Assembly: GCF_009711045.1 (NCBI RefSeq) | Contig: NZ_WMJX01000012.1 | Location: 2,284-66,283, forward strand | Source: Myroides albus | GTDB taxonomy: Bacteria > Bacteroidota > Bacteroidia > Flavobacteriales > Flavobacteriaceae | Reading direction: 5' to 3' | Length of the DNA stretch: 64,000 nt | Shown here: in pieces, positions 27,357 to 36,125 of the stretch | Layout: each line of letters starts with the position of its first letter | How positions within the stretch are numbered: the first letter of the stretch is position 1 | The notes under the pieces: generated by a model | What the model was told of the DNA's origin: nothing | Database searches by the model: none | The model's input: the letters and a program-made list of their open reading frames with translations, nothing else | Translations under genes and position numbers: made by a program

Positions 27357-27998
27357 TTAAAGAGAAACTACAGCATTTTTCTCTGCAAAGATTTCAGATG
27401 TATCATATCCGCTAAAAGCTTCTAAATAAGAGCGAATTGATGTTCCATATCCGTCACTAAAGCCTTGTTGCCCACCACTGTTTAAAAATTTCTTTACTGA
27501 ACCAGCTCCTCCTAAATGCGCAGCAGCAATGATTCCAGATTCAGTGATAGTAATACCATTAATCCTTTTCCCTTCAAATTTTCTAATCTCATTTCTAAGA
27601 ATCCACTTGTTTTTTGCTACCAAAGCATCAAATGCTTTTTCTTGTAACAATGGATCATCTAAGAACGTTTTCGTGTCTGTAATACCAATTGATTTAAGTG
27701 CTACTTTACCAAATTGATATTTTCCCATGTAACCGAATGAATTAACAATTTTGTATAATCCATATGATTCTCGGACACCTAGTGCCTGCTTGAATCCCAT
27801 ATAGGTCTTTCCTAAAAACGGAATTGCTAAATTATCGTCTCCTTCTATTTGTGTTTCCATTGGATTTACATAAGAAAGAGTCCCTGTAGGAACAATTTTA
27901 TACTGTTCTAAAAGGCTAATTTCATATTTCTTAAAACCTGAAACTACACCTCCTACTAATAAAGCAGAACCGATAAAAAAAGAACATGTTTTTCTCAT
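27357..27998 (-). CDS. Exported lysozyme-fold / transglycosylase-like protein
   Basis: From the ATG at 27998 the protein has 213 residues and begins MRKTCSFFIGSALLVGGVVSGF, a signal peptide or N-terminal anchor. The open frame reaches a GTG ten codons earlier (28028), but the ATG fits the signal peptide better. The mature part has a segment resembling the lysozyme-like fold: LGVRESYGLYKIVNSFGYMGKYQFG, where Glu77 (in RES) is a candidate acid and the GYMGKYQFG stretch resembles transglycosylase cores. A later ESGIIAAAHLGGAGSVKKFL also resembles that fold. Peptidoglycan cleavage is an inference; I could not match it confidently to a named family. Single gene with its own promoter and terminator. 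Confidence 0.6.
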   Translation of the reverse strand: MRKTCSFFIGSALLVGGVVSGFKKYEISLLEQYKIVPTGTLSYVNPMETQIEGDDNLAIPFLGKTYMGFKQALGVRESYGLYKIVNSFGYMGKYQFGKVALKSIGITDTKTFLDDPLLQEKAFDALVAKNKWILRNEIRKFEGKRINGITITESGIIAAAHLGGAGSVKKFLNSGGQQGFSDGYGTSIRSYLEAFSGYDTSEIFAEKNAVVSL

Positions 27999-28044
27999 TA
28001 AATATAATTTCTCAAGCCCTGTCACCACTTGAAATTTCTGTGGG

Positions 28045-28052
28045 CAAAGTTA
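28045..28052 (-). promoter_or_regulatory. Putative -7 box of the lysozyme-fold gene
   Basis: Minus strand TAACTTTG (TAnnTTTG), 46 bases before the ATG at 27998. Confidence 0.45.
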
Positions 28053-28256
28053 CGCCGATTTTTTAATTCCACTACTTTTTTAGCACTTTTAAGTAGATTT
28101 TTAACAGTTAAATTTTTACAAACTCTTAAAAATCAATTGATTATAAATTAAAAAAAATCTCTCTAATCTATTGTTTTTACCCTGTTTTTTACATAAATTA
28201 AAGGACAAACGAACCCGAAAAAGTCTAAAAAACGTCAAATCAAGATATTTTAAGAA

Positions 28257-28302
28257 CAAAAAAGCGAAGTCAGAAATCAAATTTCTAACTTCGCTTTTTT
28301 AC
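28257..28302 (-). terminator. Terminator after uup
   Basis: A long hairpin: aaaaagcgaagt and agaaat pair with atttct and acttcgcttttt, with one bulge and loop caa. It follows the uup stop (28329) by about 25 bases. Confidence 0.85.
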
Positions 28303-28328
28303 ATTTTTCAAATATACTTTTGATAAGA

Positions 28329-30188
28329 TTATGACTCCATTTTTGCAGAAAGTTCAAACCAACGCTCTTCCATTTGCTCCAACTGACTTAAAACTTTTTG
28401 AAGTTCCCCTGCTTTTTTCTCTATTTCATCATCTCCTACTTTTCCTTCACTAAATAAGGCCTCAATCTTTACTTTTTCTTCCTCTAACTTTTTAATTTCT
28501 CGTTCCACCTTTTGAAACTCCTTTTGCTCTTGAAACGTTAAGCCATTCTTTACTTGACTTTCCTTCCAATTTACTTTTTCTTTCGGCTGTTCTTCTTTTA
28601 CAGGCTCAATACTATCTTCATACGCTCTAAAGTCAGAATAATTCCCTGGGAAATTCTCCACCTCACCATTACCTCTAAAAACAAATAGCGTATCGACAAT
28701 CTTATCCATAAAATAACGGTCATGCGAGACAACTACAAGACAACCTGGATAATCTAACAGGAAGCTTTCTAATACATTCAGCGTCACTATATCCAAATCA
28801 TTCGTAGGCTCATCGAGTATTAAGAAATTTGGATTTTGAATTAATACAGTACACAAATACAACCTCTTTAATTCCCCTCCACTTAATTTCTCAACGAAAT
28901 CATGTTGTTTTTTCCTGTCAAACAAAAAGCGCTCAAGTAACTGACCTGCTGAAATTGTCCTTCCTTTTGCCAAAGGAATAAACTCTCCAAACTCTTTAAT
29001 TACATCTATTACCTTTTGATCTGGCTTCACGTAGATTCCACCTTGAGTGTAATAACCAATTTTAATTGTCTCTCCTTGTACTACCTTTCCTGAATCTGGT
29101 TTTATGGATTGTGTAAGAATATTTAAGAAAGTAGATTTACCTGTTCCGTTCTTTCCTATGATACCAATGCGCTCTCCTTTATTAAAGCTGTAGCTAAATT
29201 CACTTAGAATAACTTTATCCTTAAAAGCTTTGTTCAACTTATGTAACTCTATAATCTTACTTCCCATGCGCTCCATATTAATTTCCAACTCTACTTGGTG
29301 TTCAATACGGCGACTATGAGCTTTCTCCTTTATAATGTAGAAATCGTCAATTCTCGATTTAGATTTTGTCGTACGAGCCTTTGGTTGTCTTCTCATCCAC
29401 GACAATTCTTTAACAAATAAATTTTGTGCTTTATCGATACTGGCATTCTCAGCAGCAATGCGCTCATCTTTCTTTTCGAGGTAATAGGAATAGTTACCTT
29501 TGTATTGGTAAATCTTTCCATTGTCTAATTCGATAATCTCGTTACATACTCTCTCCAAGAAAAAGCGGTCGTGCGTTACCATAAACAAAGTGATATTCTC
29601 CTTGGCAAAGTAATTCTCTAACCATTCGATCATCTCAAGATCTAAATGGTTAGTCGGCTCATCTAAGATTAGCAAATCAGGTCTATTAATCAATATAATA
29701 GCCAAGGCCAAACGCTTCTTCTGTCCTCCTGAAAGTGTTTTTACTTTTGCTTTTAAATCTTCTAACTTCAGTTTAAACAAAATCTGCTTATACTGAGTTT
29801 CAAAATCCCAAGCATTATGCGCTTCCATCTTTTCAAATGCTTTCTGATACGCCTCCGTATCTTCAGGATTTTCAAGTGCCTTCTCGTATTCCTCTATTAT
29901 TTTTAAAGTTTCATTATCCGAGGCAAAAATGCTTTCCTCTACTGTCAACTCATCTTGCAAGTTTGGTTCCTGTGCTAAAAACTCAACTCTAATGTCTTTT
30001 CGCATAACAACTTGCCCTGAGTCAGGATAATCCTCGCCCATCAATATCTTTAATATTGTTGTTTTTCCAGAACCATTTTTAGCGACAAAAGCAATCTTCT
30101 GATCTTTGTTAATTCCAAAAGAGAGGTCTTCAAATAGTGTTCTCGCTCCAAAGGACTTTGATATATTTTCTACTGATAGATAATTCAC
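28329..30188 (-). CDS. uup: ABC-F ATPase, Uup type
   Basis: 619 residues with two ATP-binding domains and no membrane segments. Domain 1 has Walker A AKNGSGKTT (36-44), LSGGQKKRLALA and LLILDEPTNHLD. Domain 2 has GKNGTGKST, LSGGELKRLYL and FLILDEPTNDLD. Between them is the linker SWMRRQPKARTTKSKSRIDDF. A C-terminal coiled coil (EFQKVEREIKKLEEEKVKIEAL...) marks the Uup subgroup. ABC-F proteins act on ribosomes; Uup is linked to ribosome stalling and to excision of transposons. The first Walker A begins with Ala instead of the usual Gly. Single gene with its own promoter and terminator. Confidence 0.9.
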   Translation of the reverse strand: MNYLSVENISKSFGARTLFEDLSFGINKDQKIAFVAKNGSGKTTILKILMGEDYPDSGQVVMRKDIRVEFLAQEPNLQDELTVEESIFASDNETLKIIEEYEKALENPEDTEAYQKAFEKMEAHNAWDFETQYKQILFKLKLEDLKAKVKTLSGGQKKRLALAIILINRPDLLILDEPTNHLDLEMIEWLENYFAKENITLFMVTHDRFFLERVCNEIIELDNGKIYQYKGNYSYYLEKKDERIAAENASIDKAQNLFVKELSWMRRQPKARTTKSKSRIDDFYIIKEKAHSRRIEHQVELEINMERMGSKIIELHKLNKAFKDKVILSEFSYSFNKGERIGIIGKNGTGKSTFLNILTQSIKPDSGKVVQGETIKIGYYTQGGIYVKPDQKVIDVIKEFGEFIPLAKGRTISAGQLLERFLFDRKKQHDFVEKLSGGELKRLYLCTVLIQNPNFLILDEPTNDLDIVTLNVLESFLLDYPGCLVVVSHDRYFMDKIVDTLFVFRGNGEVENFPGNYSDFRAYEDSIEPVKEEQPKEKVNWKESQVKNGLTFQEQKEFQKVEREIKKLEEEKVKIEALFSEGKVGDDEIEKKAGELQKVLSQLEQMEERWFELSAKMES

Positions 30189-30204
30189 AATTTAATATTT
30201 TTTA

Positions 30205-30212
30205 CAAAAATA
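30205..30212 (-). promoter_or_regulatory. Putative -7 box of uup
   Basis: Minus strand TATTTTTG, 16 bases before the ATG at 30188; a very short leader. Confidence 0.45.
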
Positions 30213-30266
30213 ACCTTTTATTTGACTATTACTGCTTATATGTACAAATGCCATAGAACAGCTCAT

Positions 30267-31376
30267 TTACTTTACATTAATGACTACATACTCTGATTGA
30301 GTACCGATGCGATAACGTCCTCCCCAAATTCCCAATCCAGAACTGACATAGTAATGTGTTTTTCCTTTCTTTAAGTATCCGTGTGCATTCTCAAATAGCC
30401 TATCTGTAATCCACGATATGGGCCAGACTTGTCCTCTGTGTGTATGTCCTGACAATTGTAAGTCAATACCATTCTCATTGGCTTCAGACAAATTATACGG
30501 TTGATGATCTAATAATACACAAGTAAGATTCCTGTCTATATCTCCTATAATGTCCGCTAACTTTTTGCGACGTGGGTTCGTTTTGTCATCTCGCCCTATC
30601 AAGCACAGTGAAAGATCTTCTATAACAATTGTTTGATCGCTTAAAACGCGTATACCATTACTTTGCATAAAACTGACACATGCTTTTGCTCCTGCCATAT
30701 ATTCGTGATTTCCCAAACAAGCATATACCCCATATTTGGTTTCTATCTTTTGCAATAAACTCCCCAACTCATTGTAGATCACAGGCTGTAAGCTATAATC
30801 GATTAAATCTCCTCCTATAAGAACCAAATCCGCCTGTTCTTGATTAATTAACGCTACCCATTTTTTCAATTCCCTTTTCTCTATAGCATATCCTAAATGT
30901 AAATCCGATACAAATATAATCTTGTAACGGGTCTTGGTACTAAAAGATAAATCTATCTCCACTCGTCTTTTCCTTTGGTAATTTATAAAACCCAATAATG
31001 CTATAGCTACTACTCCGAAAACAAGTAGGCAAGACTGAAGGTCAGAATGATATATCAGTATTCGATTCTCAGAGTGAACGAAAAAATGATTAACAACACT
31101 GACCACATCCAATATCAAGACAAATAAAAAAGCATAAATCAACAACATTAACCAGCCCGTACCTATTTTATACAAATAAGCTGAGAGGTATACGGGCAAC
31201 TTTCGACCAATGCCAAAAAACAAAAAAATAGAACTACAAACGAGCACTACGACTAACCAATAAATAAAATGTAAGCTTGGGGATAATAAATCCAAAATAG
31301 GATATACTCGAAAGAATACGTAAAAATTACCCAATACAAACAGACTAAATACAATCAAAAAAACAAAGCGCTTCAT
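30267..31376 (-). CDS. Membrane-bound metallophosphoesterase (YaeI-like)
   Basis: 369 residues. Four hydrophobic helices (about 4-23, 36-56, 70-92, 113-131) are followed by a calcineurin-like phosphoesterase domain with FVSDLHLG (Asp158, His160), GGDLID (Asp190), GNHEY (222-226) and GHTHRGQ near residue 318. It would bind two metals and hydrolyse a phosphoester. The YaeI/LpxG/LpxH-like layout suggests a lipid or nucleotide diphosphate substrate at the membrane, but this is inference. The gene follows the sensor kinase by 5 bases, so it appears to be the third gene of the regulator-kinase operon. Confidence 0.85.
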   Translation of the reverse strand: MKRFVFLIVFSLFVLGNFYVFFRVYPILDLLSPSLHFIYWLVVVLVCSSIFLFFGIGRKLPVYLSAYLYKIGTGWLMLLIYAFLFVLILDVVSVVNHFFVHSENRILIYHSDLQSCLLVFGVVAIALLGFINYQRKRRVEIDLSFSTKTRYKIIFVSDLHLGYAIEKRELKKWVALINQEQADLVLIGGDLIDYSLQPVIYNELGSLLQKIETKYGVYACLGNHEYMAGAKACVSFMQSNGIRVLSDQTIVIEDLSLCLIGRDDKTNPRRKKLADIIGDIDRNLTCVLLDHQPYNLSEANENGIDLQLSGHTHRGQVWPISWITDRLFENAHGYLKKGKTHYYVSSGLGIWGGRYRIGTQSEYVVINVK

Positions 31377-31381
31377 CTTAC

Positions 31382-34300
31382 TTATTTTATTATTCCTTTT
31401 AACTTCATTACAACTCTTGTCCCGTGTTCATCAATTGTCGTCACTAAATCTTCGTCTAAATAATCCTGTATAAAAGACATCCTCTCCCTTACAATAGTCA
31501 TTCCTACAGAAGTACCTGTATGTCTTTTTGTTTTCTTAGAATTGCTACCTATTCCATTATCCGTAATAACAATCTCGATATCGTTTAGTTTCTGATATAG
31601 CTCTATGTTTATTTCAGGCCTTTCTATAGAAGGCGGAAAAGCATGCACTATAGAATTTTCGACAAAGGGTTGCAACAACATTGGCGGAACCATCACTTCA
31701 TTTAGTTCCACAATCAAATGCGATTCAACCGTAAACCTCATCCTTCCTTCAAGTCTCATATTTTCAATGTCAACATACTTTGCCAAGTAATCTAATTCCT
31801 CAGCTAAAGTAATACGCTCTTTTGATGAAAGACTCAAGGAGGCTCTGATGAATTTTGAGAACTTGCCAAGGTACGTAAAAGCAGCTTCAGATTGATTGTC
31901 TAAAATATAAAACTGTATAGAGCTCAACACGTTAAAAATAAAATGCGTATTCATCTGGCTTCGAACAGACAATAACTTCACTTCCGCAAGGCGTTTTTCA
32001 TAAGATAGCTTGTCTTTCTCGTGATTCAATTTACTTGCCTCCACCTCTTGTTGTTGTTTTAAGCGTACCAAGCGACTTCGATAAACTAAATAAGTAATCA
32101 AGAAAATCAAAGCTCCACAACTTATAAAGAACCAAAGCTTTAAATAAAATGGCTTTTCAATTTCTAAATACAAGAGTGGATAAATCATCTCTGTACCCGA
32201 ATCAAAATCATATATCTTCAAGTCTATTGGGTAAATCCCCGCTTCTAAATAGTGTAAATCAATTTTAGAACCTTTGACATCATTCCAGTTCTCCGTTAAC
32301 TTCAATCGATATTTAAACAATAACTTATCAGGATACTTAGCCCCTAACACATTAAAGCCAATCTGCATTGAATTTGACTGATAGGGAAGCTTTAATTCTT
32401 TTTTAATAACCGTGTTACCTGATTCATCTGTGTACTCTTTCCCATTGATCAACAATCGAGTGAGTTTCACATTCAGTGATTGTTCTCGTGGTTGAAAATA
32501 CTGTGTATCTAAAATGTAAATTCCTTCTGTTGTACCAATATACAGAACATTTCCAATGGTCGTAGCACTCGTTATTTCGGGATTAGACATCCCCTGTTCC
32601 TCGTTTATGTAGAATTTTCCCGTTTTGGTAATAATGGTCAGCCCCTTATTTGTCCCTATAATTAGCTTATTATTGACTACCTCTAATAAATTTATATTGG
32701 TGCCAAACAACTCTTCATTTGAAATGAGATTATTAATCTTCACAGTGTCGTTTTCAACACTCAGACAATAAATATCATTAAAATCAGTGGCAACATACAT
32801 TCGCTTATTAGGCTCTTTTATAGCCAACATCTTAAGTCTTCGCTCAGTAAAACTCCCTTTCTCTTTAAGGGAAACGAACCCCTCCTTATCACTATAAGAG
32901 TATAGACCATCTAATGCTCCTGCAAAAAACAAACGATTACCTAACTGCTTTATATCGACAATATCTCTCGGAATATTAGTCCCTTCAATACGCAAGTGAT
33001 AATCGTATTTCATCTGCTGTATATCACTGTATACTCTCACTCCACCATAAGGATTAGATTCTATCAATGTATTGTTTATAAACTCGAATTGATAGTGGTG
33101 AATATTGTAATAACTCAAAATATTACCATCAAGATCTACTTCGAACATACCAATATTCGTACTGACCCATATAGCGTTATTCTTTACGATAGCCTTGTAA
33201 TAGATTATTTTATTCGCTGGAATAGTATAGTCTAATTCAAAAAAGTGATTCTCCTTAGTCGCTAACTTTTGAAATTTGTGATAGTGTTTCTCTTGAAATT
33301 GCTTGAATTTCAAATTAGGTGTATGAGAAATTACCTTGTCATCGCTTTTGATAGTCAATCCATTCTTTGCAAATACATAGAGCCTTTTATGGTGACTCGT
33401 CAATGCCATAATTCGGCCAATAGAAGTATCATAAGACAAAGCAGAAAACATATCTACTTTATAAAGTCCCTCTGATTCACTACCTACATATAGAAAATCA
33501 TTTACTTTATCATAAGCAAGAGAATACAAATCTGTGGACGTAACATTGAACTCTTGGGTAACATCTACACTTTTGTCGTTTTCCCATTTGTAGATCCCTC
33601 CTTTATTCTCAAACATTCCAGAACTGACAAAGACAACTTGTCCATTTATCTCTTTAATCAATCGAACACTTGGCAAATCGGCATGATAATTCAACTCACG
33701 AGTCTTGATATTCTCAACTACTAATCCAAATTGACAGCCATAGAAAACATAATCTCCATATTGATATACTGACAATACTCGTTCAATATCATTCACTTTA
33801 ATCAAAGAAGTATCGTCTATTAAATATGTCCCATCGTTTATTGTGGTAGCATAGACTTTATCCTCTACGGCAAAGAAACCCGAAACTTCAAAATTGTGAT
33901 CTCTATTTTTTACATATTGTGGACTGCGTATACTAAAGTCGTTGATATTTATAATAGATAAACCTTCTACTGTCCCAACATATAACTGATCTCGATGTAT
34001 AAAAAACTTGCGAATTCGGTCAGAAATTAAACCGTCTTGAGTAGTAAATAACCGTTTGGTGCCTTCATTTTGATACAGTACCCCTTGTCCATAACTCGAT
34101 ACCCAAATACTCTTATTACTATCTTCTATAATATCGGTAACATTGGTATATCTAAACTCTGTAGCAGCGGCATTGGCTGTGATATTTCCTTGTATTATTT
34201 GCGTTAATCCTGATCTTGACCCGATCCATAACACACCATTAGAATCCAAACATAAGGTACGTATATCATTTGCCAAAAGGCCATCGCTAACAGACAGCCT

Positions 34301-34384
34301 CTTGGTAATATAATTATTTTGACCTAATACATTTAGTCCTACTAAAAGCAGCAATAAAATGTGCCATTTCTTTACAAGTTCCAT
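31382..34384 (-). CDS. Sensor histidine kinase: two-propeller periplasmic sensor, LytS-type kinase
   Basis: 1000 residues. A signal peptide (about 1-21) leads into many WIGSRSGL / LYVGTxxGL-type repeats (about 25-640), the regulator-propeller repeats typical of Bacteroidetes sensors, followed by a Y_Y_Y-like beta domain (KLPYQSNSMQIGFNVLGA...FKYRLKLTENWNDV). One membrane helix (LWFFISCGALIFLITYLVY, about 757-777) precedes a coiled coil and the kinase domain with MNTHFIFN (phospho-acceptor candidate His814) and the N-box region VITDNGIGSNS. The motif has Thr where most relatives have Pro. It overlaps its regulator gene by 13 bases and probably signals to it. The ligand is unknown. Confidence 0.93.
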   Translation of the reverse strand: MELVKKWHILLLLLVGLNVLGQNNYITKRLSVSDGLLANDIRTLCLDSNGVLWIGSRSGLTQIIQGNITANAAATEFRYTNVTDIIEDSNKSIWVSSYGQGVLYQNEGTKRLFTTQDGLISDRIRKFFIHRDQLYVGTVEGLSIININDFSIRSPQYVKNRDHNFEVSGFFAVEDKVYATTINDGTYLIDDTSLIKVNDIERVLSVYQYGDYVFYGCQFGLVVENIKTRELNYHADLPSVRLIKEINGQVVFVSSGMFENKGGIYKWENDKSVDVTQEFNVTSTDLYSLAYDKVNDFLYVGSESEGLYKVDMFSALSYDTSIGRIMALTSHHKRLYVFAKNGLTIKSDDKVISHTPNLKFKQFQEKHYHKFQKLATKENHFFELDYTIPANKIIYYKAIVKNNAIWVSTNIGMFEVDLDGNILSYYNIHHYQFEFINNTLIESNPYGGVRVYSDIQQMKYDYHLRIEGTNIPRDIVDIKQLGNRLFFAGALDGLYSYSDKEGFVSLKEKGSFTERRLKMLAIKEPNKRMYVATDFNDIYCLSVENDTVKINNLISNEELFGTNINLLEVVNNKLIIGTNKGLTIITKTGKFYINEEQGMSNPEITSATTIGNVLYIGTTEGIYILDTQYFQPREQSLNVKLTRLLINGKEYTDESGNTVIKKELKLPYQSNSMQIGFNVLGAKYPDKLLFKYRLKLTENWNDVKGSKIDLHYLEAGIYPIDLKIYDFDSGTEMIYPLLYLEIEKPFYLKLWFFISCGALIFLITYLVYRSRLVRLKQQQEVEASKLNHEKDKLSYEKRLAEVKLLSVRSQMNTHFIFNVLSSIQFYILDNQSEAAFTYLGKFSKFIRASLSLSSKERITLAEELDYLAKYVDIENMRLEGRMRFTVESHLIVELNEVMVPPMLLQPFVENSIVHAFPPSIERPEINIELYQKLNDIEIVITDNGIGSNSKKTKRHTGTSVGMTIVRERMSFIQDYLDEDLVTTIDEHGTRVVMKLKGIIK

Positions 34385-35097
34385 TTATTCAATTCTCTAA
34401 TCATGGTTGCTGCTACGATTATCTCTATATCGTGACATTCGGGATTATCAATTAGCTCCTCCTTAAAGAAAACTCTATTCGTATCCTTTTCAATATATTT
34501 CACATAGTTCATATTCACAAGATAAGAGCGATTCACGCGAACAAAATTAGAGTGTTTTATCTTTGACTCAATTGCACGCAGCGTTTTTGACACCAAGAAC
34601 TTAGTGTTCTCTGCGTAAATTTCACAGTAATTATCAGCTGCCTTACACAATATGATATCATCCATTTTGAGCAAGTGGCGCTTTAAATTGTGCTTGATAA
34701 TTTTATAATACTCCTGATACCCTTCCTTTTCTTTGTACTTGTCAAATACACTTTGTACATCTTCTACATCAATTGGCTTCAATAAGTACTTCAGGCAATT
34801 ATATTGGTTAATTGCTTCAATTGCATATTGTTCATAGGCCGTTGTAAACACAACCTCAAAACTCTTATCTTTAATTTGCTTTAAAAAATCAAACCCATTT
34901 TCTTCAGGCATATGAATATCTAAAAATACAAGATCAGGTTTATCATTGTTGACAAAATTAATTGCTTCACTTACTGAAGTAACAGTAGTAACAACTAATT
35001 TATCGCTATACTTTACTTTCTTTTCAATTATTTTCTTTAATAGTTCGCCAACTTTAGGTTCATCATCAACCACTAAAATCGTTAGTTCATTCGTCAT
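34372..35097 (-). CDS. LytTR-family response regulator
   Basis: 241 residues. Receiver domain (1-125) with the acidic pocket DDEP (11-14), phospho-acceptor Asp60 in LVFLDIHMP, Thr/Ala at TTAYEQYAIEAI, and Lys in KYLLKPID. A LytTR DNA-binding domain follows (about 140-235) with the characteristic VRVNRSYLVNMNYVKYIE core. It is the first gene of the operon and its 3' end overlaps the kinase gene by 13 bases, so they form a pair. Target promoters cannot be told from this window. Confidence 0.95.
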   Translation of the reverse strand: MTNELTILVVDDEPKVGELLKKIIEKKVKYSDKLVVTTVTSVSEAINFVNNDKPDLVFLDIHMPEENGFDFLKQIKDKSFEVVFTTAYEQYAIEAINQYNCLKYLLKPIDVEDVQSVFDKYKEKEGYQEYYKIIKHNLKRHLLKMDDIILCKAADNYCEIYAENTKFLVSKTLRAIESKIKHSNFVRVNRSYLVNMNYVKYIEKDTNRVFFKEELIDNPECHDIEIIVAATMIRELNKWNL

Positions 35098-35124
35098 TTT
35101 GTAAGGTGATTTTTAATCAAAAAA

Positions 35125-35132
35125 CAAATATA
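35125..35132 (-). promoter_or_regulatory. Putative -7 box of the two-component operon
   Basis: Minus strand TATATTTG, 27 bases before the ATG at 35097. Confidence 0.45.
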
Positions 35133-36125
35133 ATCATTAATCTAATTTATCTTAAATTATATAGTCAAGATCTACCCCATTTAGAGTATTTATCTCACTA
35201 TTTTATACAATATGTCTGCATTTAATCGAGAAGCACAATCATGCATTGTCTTGGAGTATAACCTAAAACTTATCTCTATAAAATCACTTCAGCCACTTAA
35301 TCGCAAAACAAGGAGAAAACAATTCAAAAGGATGAGTGAATTAAGACATAGCATCCAATCTATTAAAAAAGTATAATGCATATAGCCATCACGATAACAA
35401 AATGAAAATTTGTTTTCTACACAAAAAAAAACATTTTTTTTTTCTTCAATAGAACATATTTTTCTCTTTTTTTTTAGAAAACAACCTTAATTTCACTTTA
35501 AAATGATCAAAATATTGACTTAAACAGGCTAAAATCATCCGAAAAACAAAAAAAATATTATTTTTTTTTAACACAAAATAAATACAAGTTATTAAAAATC
35601 AACTACTTAATACAAAACACCAGCTTTTACCCAAAAGCATGTAACTTGCCTTAGCCTTAGTAAAATAAGGGCTTGTAGGGATATTGTAGGACAATAACGG
35701 GACAATAGTAGGACAATAATGCGTAAAACAAGGGGTTAGCCCAACTATTGTGCTAGTATACTTTCACCATTGATCTCATTAGTTTATCGAAAAACAATAG
35801 AAAAACAAACCTAAGCCTATGATATAAAGGAATAAGCATGGCAAGAAAAAATATGGAAGCAAATCGAATAAAGAAAATACTAACAAGTAAAATGCTCCCC
35901 TAAAATCACTGCTATATATCTGTGATTCAAGGAAGGCATATCGCTGCAAAACCTTACGAAAAAGAAAGCGGTAAGGCGCTTCATAGAATTACTAAAGCCA
36001 AACAGCTCGAAAATTTACCAATCTCAGGTAATTTTATAAGCTATCAACCCATTAGTCTTAGAAAAAACCGGCTCTTACCCTTGTCAAAAAAGTGTACAAT
36101 AAGCGTAGGCCTTGGCTATCTAAAG
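35133..36125. other. 1 kb A/T-rich gap, no gene seen
   Basis: Contains long A and T runs (35420-35480, 35545-35575). A short cluster of near-repeats follows: gtaggacaata occurs at about 35685 and 35709, with a related gggacaata between them, and the reverse-complementary-like actattgtgctagt follows at about 35744. A frame starting with GTG at 35922 crosses into the end of the next minus gene and does not look like protein. Nothing else is supported. Confidence 0.5.

Noticed and set aside
28140..28256. Possible small gene between the lysozyme-fold gene and uup
   Set aside because: Only A/T-rich leader and terminator sequence is present.
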